Shown here piece after piece: positions 25,277-33,281 of a stretch of 45,040 nucleotides of DNA. The position numbers were made by a program, and so were the translations under genes. The stretch spans positions 1 through 45,040 of the forward strand of contig JAHJOQ010000056.1 of NCBI GenBank assembly GCA_018820315.1, written 5' to 3'. The DNA comes from Candidatus Zixiibacteriota bacterium. GTDB lineage: Bacteria > Zixibacteria > MSB-5A5 > JAABVY01 > JAHJOQ01. Position 1 is the stretch's first letter; every line of letters starts with the position of its first letter. A model generated the notes under the pieces. That model saw only the letters and a list, made by a program, of their open reading frames with translations, did not search any database and was not told the DNA's origin.

Positions 25277-26059
25277 ATGTCAGAGACAATAATCCATTCC
25301 ACAGCGATAGTTGATCCGAAGGCCGAATTAGGGGCGGGTGTTTCTATCGGAGCGCATTCAATCATTGAGTCCAACGTCAGCATCGGTGACGGAACTCAGA
25401 TTGCGTCGAATGCACTGATCGCATGGGGCGCGCATATCGGCAAGAATGTGAGAGTCCATCATGGCGCTGTCATTGGGACTGTTCCGCAGGATCTGAAATT
25501 TGGCGGCGAGGAAACCACCGCTGAGATCGGTGACAATACCGTTATCCGCGAGTACGTTACCGTCAATCGCGGTACTCACGACAAATGGAAAACAGTTGTC
25601 GGTTCAGATTGCCTATTAATGGCATATTCCCATGTCGCGCATGACTGTCAGGTTGGCGACAAGGTGATTATGGCGAATTCGGTCAATCTCGGAGGACATG
25701 TGCAGATTGGCGAGCAGGTTATTGTCGGAGGGATTGTGCCGGTGCACCAGTTCACAAGAATCGGCAAACATGCAATCATCGGTGGCGGATTCAGGGTAGT
25801 GCAGGATGTCTGCCCGTACGCTCTCGCTGCCGGCAATCCCCTAAGAATAGTCGGTCTCAATCATGTAGGACTCAGCAGGCGCAACTTCCCGAAAGAAACA
25901 CTTAAAGTCCTCAAGAATGTCTACAAGATCATATTCTTCTCAAAACTAAATACTTCGCAGGCGCTCAAGCGCATCGAAGACGAAATCGAAATGATCCCCG
26001 AAGTCATAGACATCATCGATTTCATCAAATCCTCCAAGCGTGGGATTGTGAAGGCGTAG
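25277..26059 (+). CDS. lpxA: Acyl-ACP:UDP-N-acetylglucosamine O-acyltransferase LpxA
   Basis: A 260-residue protein catalysing the first step of lipid A synthesis, transfer of 3-hydroxyacyl from ACP to UDP-GlcNAc. The N-terminal two thirds is a left-handed beta-helix built of hexapeptide repeats (ELGAGVSIGAHSII, NVSIGDGTQIASNALI and so on). HVAHDCQVG carries the catalytic His122, and RIVGLNHVGLSRRNF is the typical C-terminal helix region. Its ATG abuts the lpxC-fabZ stop codon, so the two are translated in tandem. The product of this enzyme is the substrate of the LpxC half of the neighbour. Length is normal. Confidence 0.95.
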   Translation: MSETIIHSTAIVDPKAELGAGVSIGAHSIIESNVSIGDGTQIASNALIAWGAHIGKNVRVHHGAVIGTVPQDLKFGGEETTAEIGDNTVIREYVTVNRGTHDKWKTVVGSDCLLMAYSHVAHDCQVGDKVIMANSVNLGGHVQIGEQVIVGGIVPVHQFTRIGKHAIIGGGFRVVQDVCPYALAAGNPLRIVGLNHVGLSRRNFPKETLKVLKNVYKIIFFSKLNTSQALKRIEDEIEMIPEVIDIIDFIKSSKRGIVKA

Positions 26060-26201
26060 GTAATTCAGTCGATCAGGCAAGGCAGGGGTAATTCACTCTA
26101 ACGACACCCGCTAATTTTCTTAATCCTTTGTATATCAGTCAATTAACGTCCTTTCAACACCTTCGACAGGTGCTTCTTTGTCAGCTCAAAGCCCATACCG
26201 A
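26060..26201. other. Spacer between lpxA and the Fic operator region
   Basis: No gene is supported. A short minus-strand frame ending in a Lys-rich stretch (about 20-30 codons, stop near 26146) overlaps the first operator copy; it has no ribosome site. Confidence 0.3.
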
Positions 26202-26242
26202 ACATGTATACAATATGTAAAGTATATGTAAACACTTTACAT
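26202..26242. promoter_or_regulatory. 41-bp operator repeat, copy 1
   Basis: The repeat begins ACATGTATAC and ends with the perfect palindrome ATGTAAA-CAC-TTTACAT (26226-26242). It matches copy 2 at 26300-26340 at all but about six positions, with a repeat spacing of 98 bp. The palindrome is the shape of a binding site for a dimeric regulator. Confidence 0.65.
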
Positions 26243-26299
26243 GTTGTGGATTCTATAGTATATAGTGTATTGATTGTTGACATATACGCACAGCATTGG

Positions 26300-26340
26300 A
26301 CATGTATACTATATGCATACTAAATGTAAACACTTTACAT
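26300..26340. promoter_or_regulatory. 41-bp operator repeat, copy 2
   Basis: Second copy of the same repeat, ending in the identical 17-bp palindrome at 26324-26340, about 90 bp before the Fic start. A TTGACA (26277-26282) and a TATACT (26305-26310) lie in or next to it, but their 22-bp spacing is too wide to call one promoter. Binding here would probably block transcription of the Fic gene. Confidence 0.6.
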
Positions 26341-26427
26341 ATTAGAATCTCGCCCGATCTACCCACAATAAGTGAAAGTAAGATCGCAAGGAGGCAGAGT
26401 GCAGGGCAAGAAAAGGAGCCAATCCAA

Positions 26428-27762
26428 ATGGATATATTCGAACTGAAGAAACCAGACATAACCGGAAAAATGGATAAAGCGATCGGCCTGCTCGATCCCA
26501 AAGAGAACATCGCGGAGTACATTGAGAACATCAGCACCCCGGAGTACCTATATTGGGACAAAGTCCGCCACAAGCCCCGCCCAAAGGGCATATCGCCTGA
26601 GGAATTCTGGGCTTTGATAAAATTCCTAAGACAAATGTCACCTAATAGAGTCAGCACAGCAGTGGCAGATGAAAAGGGGAGTCACTTCTCCTGGCAACAG
26701 ACACCTGGCCTAGACTATTTCCTGCATGAAATCGACATGCAACTGGGTGGTTTCATCGAATCGAGCATAGTAGATGATCAGACGGCTCGCCAAAGATACA
26801 TTTCAAGGGGAATTATGGAGGAAGCTATAGCATCGTCTCAACTCGAAGGTGCAAACACTACTCGGAAAGCCGCCAAGCAAATGCTCTTAGAGAAAAAGAA
26901 GCCAAGAAACAAATCAGAGCAGATGATCTTAAACAACTACAATGGAATGGTCGCCGTCGAAGAATCATTTCAATATCAACCGCTGAGTATGGAGCGACTA
27001 TTCGATCTGCATGTGATACTTGCCAAAGACACAATGAACATCAGCGAAATTGGCAGGCTCCGAAAGGACAATGACGAAGTTGTTGTGGTCGACCGCACCA
27101 CCGACGTGATCTATCACATACCACCATCGGAAGCATTTCTGAGGGACGAATTAAAGAAACTCATTTCCTATGCAAACGATGAGTTGGCCAAAGACAAATT
27201 TGTCCACCCTGTCATCAAAGCAATCATCCTTCACTTCTGGGTAGCGTATCTACACCCATTCACGGATGGGAACGGCAGACTGGCCAGGCTGATCTTCTAC
27301 TGGTATCTCCTCAAGAAACAGTATTGGGCGTTTTCTTACTTGAATCTCTCACGAGTTATCAAGAAATCACCGGCCCAGTACCGGGACGCGTATATCTATA
27401 CCGAGCAGGATGACAACGACCTCACGTACTTCATTGACTATGTGATCCGGAAAATCCAGCAGGCAAAGCGCGAGTTTGAGCGGTATGTCGAACGTAAAAC
27501 GGATGAGAACAGAGGAATGGCTGAAACGGCTCGATTGAAATACAAACTGAATGACCGTCAGATTCAGCTCATGCGCCATCTGCACAAGAATCCGGGAAGT
27601 GTAACCACAATCAAAGTCCATTCTCACATTTACAAGATTACGAGACTGACTGCGCGCAAAGATCTTGAGGCTCTCCAGGAGATGAGGTTCCTGGTATCTC
27701 ATAAGAGCGGAAGAGAGCGACCCTTTACCGCAACCGCAAAATCATTGGAGCTCTTCAAATAG
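26428..27762 (+). CDS. Fic family protein with N-terminal inhibitory motif and C-terminal winged helix
   Basis: A 444-residue protein. The Fic active site HPFTDGNGRLAR (276-287) is intact. Such enzymes usually transfer AMP from ATP to Ser/Thr/Tyr of target proteins. SSQLEGAN (136-143) matches the inhibitory helix motif (S/T)xxxE(G/N) placed N-terminally (class II), so the protein should be self-inhibited. The C-terminal 80 residues (LNDRQIQLMRHL, ITRLTARKDLEALQEMRFL) look like a winged helix-turn-helix, suggesting DNA binding and possible autoregulation through the two palindromes upstream. ATG 26428 has AAGGAG ten bases before; a frame opening at 26296 would read the operator. Targets are unknown. 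Single gene. Confidence 0.88.
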   Translation: MDIFELKKPDITGKMDKAIGLLDPKENIAEYIENISTPEYLYWDKVRHKPRPKGISPEEFWALIKFLRQMSPNRVSTAVADEKGSHFSWQQTPGLDYFLHEIDMQLGGFIESSIVDDQTARQRYISRGIMEEAIASSQLEGANTTRKAAKQMLLEKKKPRNKSEQMILNNYNGMVAVEESFQYQPLSMERLFDLHVILAKDTMNISEIGRLRKDNDEVVVVDRTTDVIYHIPPSEAFLRDELKKLISYANDELAKDKFVHPVIKAIILHFWVAYLHPFTDGNGRLARLIFYWYLLKKQYWAFSYLNLSRVIKKSPAQYRDAYIYTEQDDNDLTYFIDYVIRKIQQAKREFERYVERKTDENRGMAETARLKYKLNDRQIQLMRHLHKNPGSVTTIKVHSHIYKITRLTARKDLEALQEMRFLVSHKSGRERPFTATAKSLELFK

Positions 27763-27932
27763 GAGCATCCATCAGTCGTAGACCGCGTGGATCGCACCTT
27801 GAGCTGATATTACATGAGCCATAATTTGCTGCATTCAGAGGCAGCAGACCGCTTGAATGCGCGACATCCCTTGTAAAATCGAGCAAAACTGTTTATATTA
27901 ACGCACTTTATCGCGAATGCGGCGTACTATCT

Positions 27933-29219
27933 ATGATGAAAGCTTCGTTACATACTCTCGGGTGCCGACTCAATCAGTCGGAGACCGCCATTATCGCCAA
28001 GACTCTCGCCGACCGGGGATTCGAGATTGTCGATTGGGGCGAACCGGCTGATCTGACTGTCATCAACACATGCACAGTCACCGAGCAGGCAGATTCCAAA
28101 TGTCGACAGGCTGTCCGGCAGGCGATTCGCAAGAATCCTGACGCGTTTGTCGCTGTCGTCGGATGCTATTCACAGATGGCTGCTGATATCATCAGTCATA
28201 TCGAAGGTGTCGATCTCATCGTAGGCAATGAGCAGAAACTCCGAGTCACGGATTACATAAACGGTCTCAAGAAAAACGAGACGCCCATCGTGATTCATTC
28301 GACCAAGATGTCCACTGATGATTTCACAATAGAGTCTGTCGGTATTTATGAGAATCACACTCGCGCGAATCTCAAACTGCAGGATGGCTGCGATTTTGTC
28401 TGCTCGTTCTGTATCATCCCGCGCGCACGCGGAAGATCGCGGAGCCGGAAATATTCTGATGTTATTGCTGAGGCTGAGAAGCTCGCATCAATGGGATTCC
28501 GGGAGATTGTGCTGACCGGTGTGAACATTGGGACATATCAGAGTGATGACCACAGCTTTCTTGATGTCATCAGAAATCTTGAAGGTATTGATGGCATTGA
28601 CCGAATACGTATCAGTTCGATCGAGTTGACGACTATCAAAAAAGACCTTGTGGAATACATGGCGACATCGAAAAAGCTCTGCAGCCATCTGCATATACCG
28701 CTGCAGAGTGGTGATGATAGTATTCTCGACGCTATGCGGCGCAAGCATGCTGCGAAGGACTTTGCCGACTTTGTCGAATGGAGTGTGAACAGTGTGCCCG
28801 GTATCGGAATCGGGACCGACATCATGGTAGGATTCCCGGGCGAGACAGATGACCAGTTCAAGAACACAAAGAAATTCCTCGCCGATTTGCCGATAGAGTA
28901 TTTCCATGTTTTTGTCTACTCTGATCGTGCCGATACACCAGCATCACGCTTGCCGAATAAGGTCGATCACCAAATCAAGAAGCTGCGCAGCAGGATCCTG
29001 ATCGAAATGGGCGATAGAAAGAAACATGCTTTCTGCGAGAGGTACATTGGGAAACAGGTAGATGTACTATTCGAGACAGCAGCCGAAAATGTTTGGACCG
29101 GACATGCAGACAACTATATGCGAGTGCATGCGACGAGTGATTCGAACCTAAGGAATGAGATTCGGACGGTGGTGCCTGATAGAATCGAAGGGGGCACGTT
29201 GATCGGGGAAATCGTATGA
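27933..29219 (+). CDS. mtaB: tRNA t6A37 methylthiotransferase MtaB
   Basis: A 428-residue radical SAM methylthiotransferase. The N-terminal UPF0004 domain supplies the auxiliary [4Fe-4S] cluster (Cys11 in TLGCRLNQSE, Cys47 in NTCTVT, Cys78 in VGCYS). The radical SAM CxxxCxxC is Cys153/157/160 (CDFVCSFC), and a TRAM-like segment ends the protein. TLGCRLNQSET and TCTVTEQADSKCRQ separate it from MiaB and point to MtaB, which converts t6A37 to ms2t6A37 in tRNAs reading ANN codons. ATG 27936 is an equally possible start. The stop overlaps the miaB start by 4 bp (ATGA), so the two paralogues are coupled. Confidence 0.9.
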   Translation: MMKASLHTLGCRLNQSETAIIAKTLADRGFEIVDWGEPADLTVINTCTVTEQADSKCRQAVRQAIRKNPDAFVAVVGCYSQMAADIISHIEGVDLIVGNEQKLRVTDYINGLKKNETPIVIHSTKMSTDDFTIESVGIYENHTRANLKLQDGCDFVCSFCIIPRARGRSRSRKYSDVIAEAEKLASMGFREIVLTGVNIGTYQSDDHSFLDVIRNLEGIDGIDRIRISSIELTTIKKDLVEYMATSKKLCSHLHIPLQSGDDSILDAMRRKHAAKDFADFVEWSVNSVPGIGIGTDIMVGFPGETDDQFKNTKKFLADLPIEYFHVFVYSDRADTPASRLPNKVDHQIKKLRSRILIEMGDRKKHAFCERYIGKQVDVLFETAAENVWTGHADNYMRVHATSDSNLRNEIRTVVPDRIEGGTLIGEIV

Positions 29220-30520
29220 AGTCCGTGTACATCGAGACATACGGCTGCCAGATGAACGAGTACGACACTGAGATCGTGAAGTCGATCCTGCAGGAGAATG
29301 ATTACTCCATTGCGGAAGCTCCGGAGTCGGCGTCGATCATTTTGCTGAACACCTGCTCGGTGCGCGAAAACGCTCACCAAAGAGTTCTCAACCGTATCGA
29401 AACGCTCAAACATCTCAAGAAAAAGAACAATGGCTTAGTGCTCGGCGTAATCGGGTGCATGGCGCAGAATCTCAAGAGTGAACTTCTGGAAGAAGGAATC
29501 GGAGTCGATATTATTGCCGGACCTGATACATACAGACGGCTCCCCGATCTGATCTCCCGATTCGAAGAGACCGGGCATAAGGACTTCGAGCTGAAGCATT
29601 CGCGAGAAGAAACCTACAGCGATGTCTTTCCCGTTCATGACGAGGGCGCAAATGCATGGATAGCGGTTATGCGGGGGTGTGACAATGTCTGTACGTTTTG
29701 TGTCGTCCCCGCAACGCGCGGCCGAGAACGGAGCCGCGACCCAAAGAGTGTCGTGGATGAAGCGAGAAGGCTGGCCGACGAGGGGTTCAAGCAGGTGACG
29801 CTGCTCGGCCAGAATGTGAACTCCTACAAGTATGATGGATGCGACTTCGCGGACTTGATCGAAATGGTAAGCGAGGTTGACGGCATCAGGCGAATCCGAT
29901 TCACCTCGCCGCATCCGAAAGACTTCCCTCCCAAGTTGATTCAGGTAGTAAGCGATAATCCGAAAGCATGCAAGCATATTCATCTGCCCCTTCAGGCGGG
30001 GAGTGATCGAATTCTCGAAATGATGAATCGCACATATACACGTCAGCATTTTCTCGACCTGGTGGATATTATCAGGAGAATAATCCCTGATGTTGCGCTG
30101 ACAACGGATATTATCGTTGGTTTCCCCACCGAGACCGAAGAGGAGTTTCTGGAGACACTTGAAGTCGTCGAGGAAGTCGGTTTCGATTCTGCGTTTATGT
30201 TCAAGTATTCGGAGCGGAAGGATACTGTCGCGGAGCGCAAATTCCCGGATGATGTTTCTGAAGAGGACAAGACATCGAGAATCACGCGACTTGTAGACAT
30301 ACAGAGGCGAATATCGTTTGCGAAGAACGCTGTCGAGCTTGGCAAGACATTGGAGGTTCTTGTTGAGGGACGCGCCAAGAAGCCGAATCAGCTTCTTGGA
30401 CGGAACGATAGCAACAAAATCGTTGTTTTCCCCGACAACGGCGCTAAACCGGGCGATTTTGTCAATGTCAGGGTCTATGAGGCTACGCCGAACACGCTAA
30501 TCGGAGAGGTTGTCCAATAG
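29216..30520 (+). CDS. miaB: tRNA i6A37 methylthiotransferase MiaB
   Basis: A 434-residue radical SAM enzyme that adds the 2-methylthio group to i6A37 in tRNAs reading UNN codons. Auxiliary-cluster cysteines are Cys11 (ETYGCQMNEYDTE), Cys47 (NTCSVRENA) and Cys81 (IGCMAQ). The radical SAM cysteines are 155/159/162 (CDNVCTFC), followed by VVPATRGRERSRDP. A C-terminal TRAM domain is present (EVLVEGRAKK... GRNDSNKIVVFP). It is the second gene of the operon, overlapping mtaB by 4 bp and separated from ctaB by one base. Its substrate-making partner miaA is not in the window. Confidence 0.95.
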   Translation: MKSVYIETYGCQMNEYDTEIVKSILQENDYSIAEAPESASIILLNTCSVRENAHQRVLNRIETLKHLKKKNNGLVLGVIGCMAQNLKSELLEEGIGVDIIAGPDTYRRLPDLISRFEETGHKDFELKHSREETYSDVFPVHDEGANAWIAVMRGCDNVCTFCVVPATRGRERSRDPKSVVDEARRLADEGFKQVTLLGQNVNSYKYDGCDFADLIEMVSEVDGIRRIRFTSPHPKDFPPKLIQVVSDNPKACKHIHLPLQAGSDRILEMMNRTYTRQHFLDLVDIIRRIIPDVALTTDIIVGFPTETEEEFLETLEVVEEVGFDSAFMFKYSERKDTVAERKFPDDVSEEDKTSRITRLVDIQRRISFAKNAVELGKTLEVLVEGRAKKPNQLLGRNDSNKIVVFPDNGAKPGDFVNVRVYEATPNTLIGEVVQ

Positions 30521-30521
30521 C

Positions 30522-31484
30522 ATGGCACTTCAATTCCAGCAGCCAGCAATCGGATCGGATGAGTCTGCCAATTATCGCGTGGCGCGCCCAGTGACAGACT
30601 ATGTGCAGCTCACCAAGCCGCGCGTGATGTTGTTAGTTGTATTCACCGGTGCAACATCGTTGTTCATCGAGGGAAGTCTTCTGGCTGATCCGGTCAGATT
30701 CGCACTTGTGCTGCTCGGGCTCTATTTGACCGGTGGTGCTGCGAACGCGTTCAATCAATATTTCGAGAGAGACATCGACGGTCGCATGGCCAGAACAAAG
30801 CACCGTCGTCCGTTGCCGTCTGGTCGGCTCAGACCGCTTGATGCACTCATGTTTGCCTTTCTGATAGGCATAGCGGGAGTGCTGGTTCTTGGATTTGTTT
30901 TCAACTGGCTGTCGGCGCTTATTTCGCTCGGTACGATCCTGTTTTACAGCCTATTCTATACGCTGCTGCTGAAACCGAACACACCGTACAACATCGTGAT
31001 CGGCGGTGCAGCGGGATCGATGGCGCCGGTGATCGCGTGGGCTGCCGCGGCGGGATCGCTTTCCATGACACCGTGGATGCTCTTCCTGATCGTTTTCCTC
31101 TGGACTCCGCCACATTTCTGGGCGCTTGCGGTCAGCTTCAAGGATGATTACGAAACGGTTGACCTTCCGATGTTGCCGGTAGTCAAGGGAGTCGACCGAA
31201 CAATGCTGCAGATTGTCTGGTACAGTCTTGCTCTTGTAGCTGCGAGTATTCTTCCGGCACTCACCGAACTCGGGTTGCTATATATTGCTGCGGCAATTGT
31301 TCTGGGCGCTCTGTTCATCCGCAAGGCGATTGCTGCAAAGGCGGTCCAATCACGAGATGTAGTGTGGGGACTTTTTGGTTATTCGATCATCTATCTCTTC
31401 GGACTATTCTCGGCGATGATGGTTGATCTATTTCTTTCGCCCAAACTATCGTCGCTGATAGCCACAATTCTCAGCTTCAATTAA
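30522..31484 (+). CDS. ctaB: Protoheme IX farnesyltransferase (heme O synthase)
   Basis: A 320-residue polytopic inner-membrane prenyltransferase of the UbiA superfamily, making heme O from protoheme for terminal oxidases. The aspartate-rich signature NQYFERDIDGRMARTKHRRP and the following LPSGRL are diagnostic for CtaB/CyoE. The second Asp region DDYETVDLPMLPVV is present, with about eight to nine hydrophobic segments. ATG 30522 is preferred (GGAGAGG about 12 nt upstream); a TTG at 30510 would overlap miaB. No oxidase subunits or ctaA adjoin, so its placement behind two tRNA-modifying genes is unusual. Confidence 0.93.
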   Translation: MALQFQQPAIGSDESANYRVARPVTDYVQLTKPRVMLLVVFTGATSLFIEGSLLADPVRFALVLLGLYLTGGAANAFNQYFERDIDGRMARTKHRRPLPSGRLRPLDALMFAFLIGIAGVLVLGFVFNWLSALISLGTILFYSLFYTLLLKPNTPYNIVIGGAAGSMAPVIAWAAAAGSLSMTPWMLFLIVFLWTPPHFWALAVSFKDDYETVDLPMLPVVKGVDRTMLQIVWYSLALVAASILPALTELGLLYIAAAIVLGALFIRKAIAAKAVQSRDVVWGLFGYSIIYLFGLFSAMMVDLFLSPKLSSLIATILSFN

Positions 31485-31516
31485 TAGCAACTCTCCGCGA
31501 TAAGCCGAATCGCCGA

Positions 31517-32971
31517 TCAACATCCTCCCGGTGGCGGCCCATCCCCAAAGAGATACTTGATCAGATATACTACATCATCTATGTCCACCACATCATCGCA
31601 ATCGGCGTCAACGAATTCGGCGGGTGATGGCAAAGCTCCGTTCGCAAATATGTAATTCAGCATGTCTACGACAAAGAATATGCTGACATCAGTTCCCGGA
31701 ATTGAGATTGAAACGTCGAACGAAGAGTTCTCATAATCAGCTGTGTATGCAAATTGCAGCACGCCCGACGCACCGAAAGTAAGTATGGGACCGTTTCCAA
31801 TTGTCGTCTCTGCATCCACAGGCGGGATGACTACCCTCGTTTCGTTCGACACTGAATCGTAGTTGTAGGCAATCTCGAAATCGGGCACAAGAACTGTCGG
31901 AACTATGCTGTCGCTGAAAATGAGATACGCGCCGGCAAGGGGAACATCGGAAAACAGTACGCTCACGCTATCAGGATCGTGCTGCACGAACATGACAGGA
32001 TACTTGGCGACTTGATCACTTTTCGGATATGGTAACGCATCGCCGATGATAATCCGCCACAAGTAGACAAAATCGCGGTAACTGAGCACAATTCCATCGT
32101 TGTTGATATCAGATGTGGCTATTTGAGCGTCGACATTTATAGTGAATGCCGAAAGTCCGAAAAGTAAGTAGTTCTCATATATAACGAAGTCTGCAATTTC
32201 GTTGGGGATACCGTTCAGGTTGAGGTCACCTTTGCGGTCAATAGAATCGCTGCAAATGATATCGATGCCGCCGCCATAGAAGTCCGCAAGGCGCGTGACA
32301 TCACTGCCGACCGGATATTCACTCAGGCATGAATCAGGTGTACCGGCGTATGAAGGGAGGGTGTCGACCATCGGTAGCCCCATATAGCCGTTAGCCCAGT
32401 CCCACACAAAAACGTAATCAGAGACGATATACTCCGATACGTCCTTCAATGTCAGATAGTTATCCTGGCATTCCTGCCAGTAGAATTGTAACGGGAAAGA
32501 CGTACAGTCATTCTCCGGATTAACGATCACTGCGAAGCTTAGATTGGCCAGCCTTCCGGAGAAGCCCTCCAAATAGCAATTGGGCTCACCCGGAATGCCT
32601 GCCGCATCTGCAGTTGCCGTTAGCAAGATCAGGTTGCTCCCCGGTTCGCTGAACGTGAACGACTCCCACGCGCAATCTTCAAGCAGATCACTGGGTGAAG
32701 CACCGTTGAATATCAGAGCATCTTCTGGGTATTGGATCAGAAGGCTGATATGATCAAGCTCTCTCACTGAGTCGGGATTGTTAAGATTCACATGGACGAT
32801 GATCGTGTCACCCAGCAAGATTCCATAAGCAAGATCGATGGATACTTCGATTGGATCAATCGCCTGAGCTGGCGATACCCCAGGTTTGCAGAACAGAATC
32901 ATCAGAATGACGATACTCAGCTTGACGATTCCCGGCAGATGGAAAGACTCTCTGGGATCGGCTGAGAACAT
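31517..32971 (-). CDS. Secreted cohesin-like/dockerin-like protein
   Basis: A 484-residue exported protein. ATG 32971 is chosen for the GGGAGG before it and the signal peptide after it (hydrophobic core KLSIVILMILF, cut near SPAQA). Residues about 38-170 resemble a cohesin-type beta-sandwich (EVSIDLAYGILLGDTIIVHV, LLIQYPEDALIFNG). The middle carries dockerin-like calcium loops separated by linkers (KGDLNLNGIPNEIADFVIY and TSDINNDGIVLSYRDFVYL). The C-terminus has a further, more typical loop VDADCDDVVDIDDVVYLIKYLF ahead of a Gly/Pro-rich end. Carrying both partner folds in one chain suggests self-assembly at the surface, but this is inference. A consensus promoter lies upstream. It converges on ctaB. 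Confidence 0.7.
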   Translation of the reverse strand: MFSADPRESFHLPGIVKLSIVILMILFCKPGVSPAQAIDPIEVSIDLAYGILLGDTIIVHVNLNNPDSVRELDHISLLIQYPEDALIFNGASPSDLLEDCAWESFTFSEPGSNLILLTATADAAGIPGEPNCYLEGFSGRLANLSFAVIVNPENDCTSFPLQFYWQECQDNYLTLKDVSEYIVSDYVFVWDWANGYMGLPMVDTLPSYAGTPDSCLSEYPVGSDVTRLADFYGGGIDIICSDSIDRKGDLNLNGIPNEIADFVIYENYLLFGLSAFTINVDAQIATSDINNDGIVLSYRDFVYLWRIIIGDALPYPKSDQVAKYPVMFVQHDPDSVSVLFSDVPLAGAYLIFSDSIVPTVLVPDFEIAYNYDSVSNETRVVIPPVDAETTIGNGPILTFGASGVLQFAYTADYENSSFDVSISIPGTDVSIFFVVDMLNYIFANGALPSPAEFVDADCDDVVDIDDVVYLIKYLFGDGPPPGGC

Positions 32972-33073
32972 AACTACCTCCCGCGTTAAGCGATATTCTA
33001 GAGTGGCCAATGGCCGAATAGTCACTACTGATTATAAGGCGATGTGAAAGAATGGACACAAGCCGCTATAACA

Positions 33074-33101
33074 ATTATAGCTCTTTTCTGATATCTGTCA
33101 A
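33074..33101 (-). promoter_or_regulatory. Consensus sigma-70 promoter of the cohesin/dockerin gene
   Basis: On the minus strand, TTGACA (33101-33096), a 16-bp spacer, then TATAAT (33079-33074): both hexamers are perfect. Initiation near 33067 gives a leader of about 95 nt. Within the same 310-bp divergent gap no comparable promoter is visible for the plus-strand lipoprotein gene. Confidence 0.7.
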
Positions 33102-33281
33102 GGGGGATAGTGCATTGTCAATTTGGGTTTCTTGTGCCAGCCATACCCTTGTCTGACCTGCAACTCACAATCTCTATTGCATTACTGACGAATCCTGCTA
33201 TCTTTAATGGTGAATAGGCCCCCACCGCAAAACCGAACGAAACATATCGAGATGCGTCATTTCTGATATGAGGCATTTGTG

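Noticed and set aside
26146-26240. Minus-strand micro-ORF ending in a Lys-rich stretch between lpxA and the Fic gene
   Set aside because: It looks protein-like at its end (FELTKKHLSKVLKG) but has no ribosome site and overlaps the operator repeat; too short to support.
26296-26427. 44-residue N-terminal extension of the Fic protein
   Set aside because: It crosses the operator palindrome, and the ATG at 26428 has a proper AAGGAG site.
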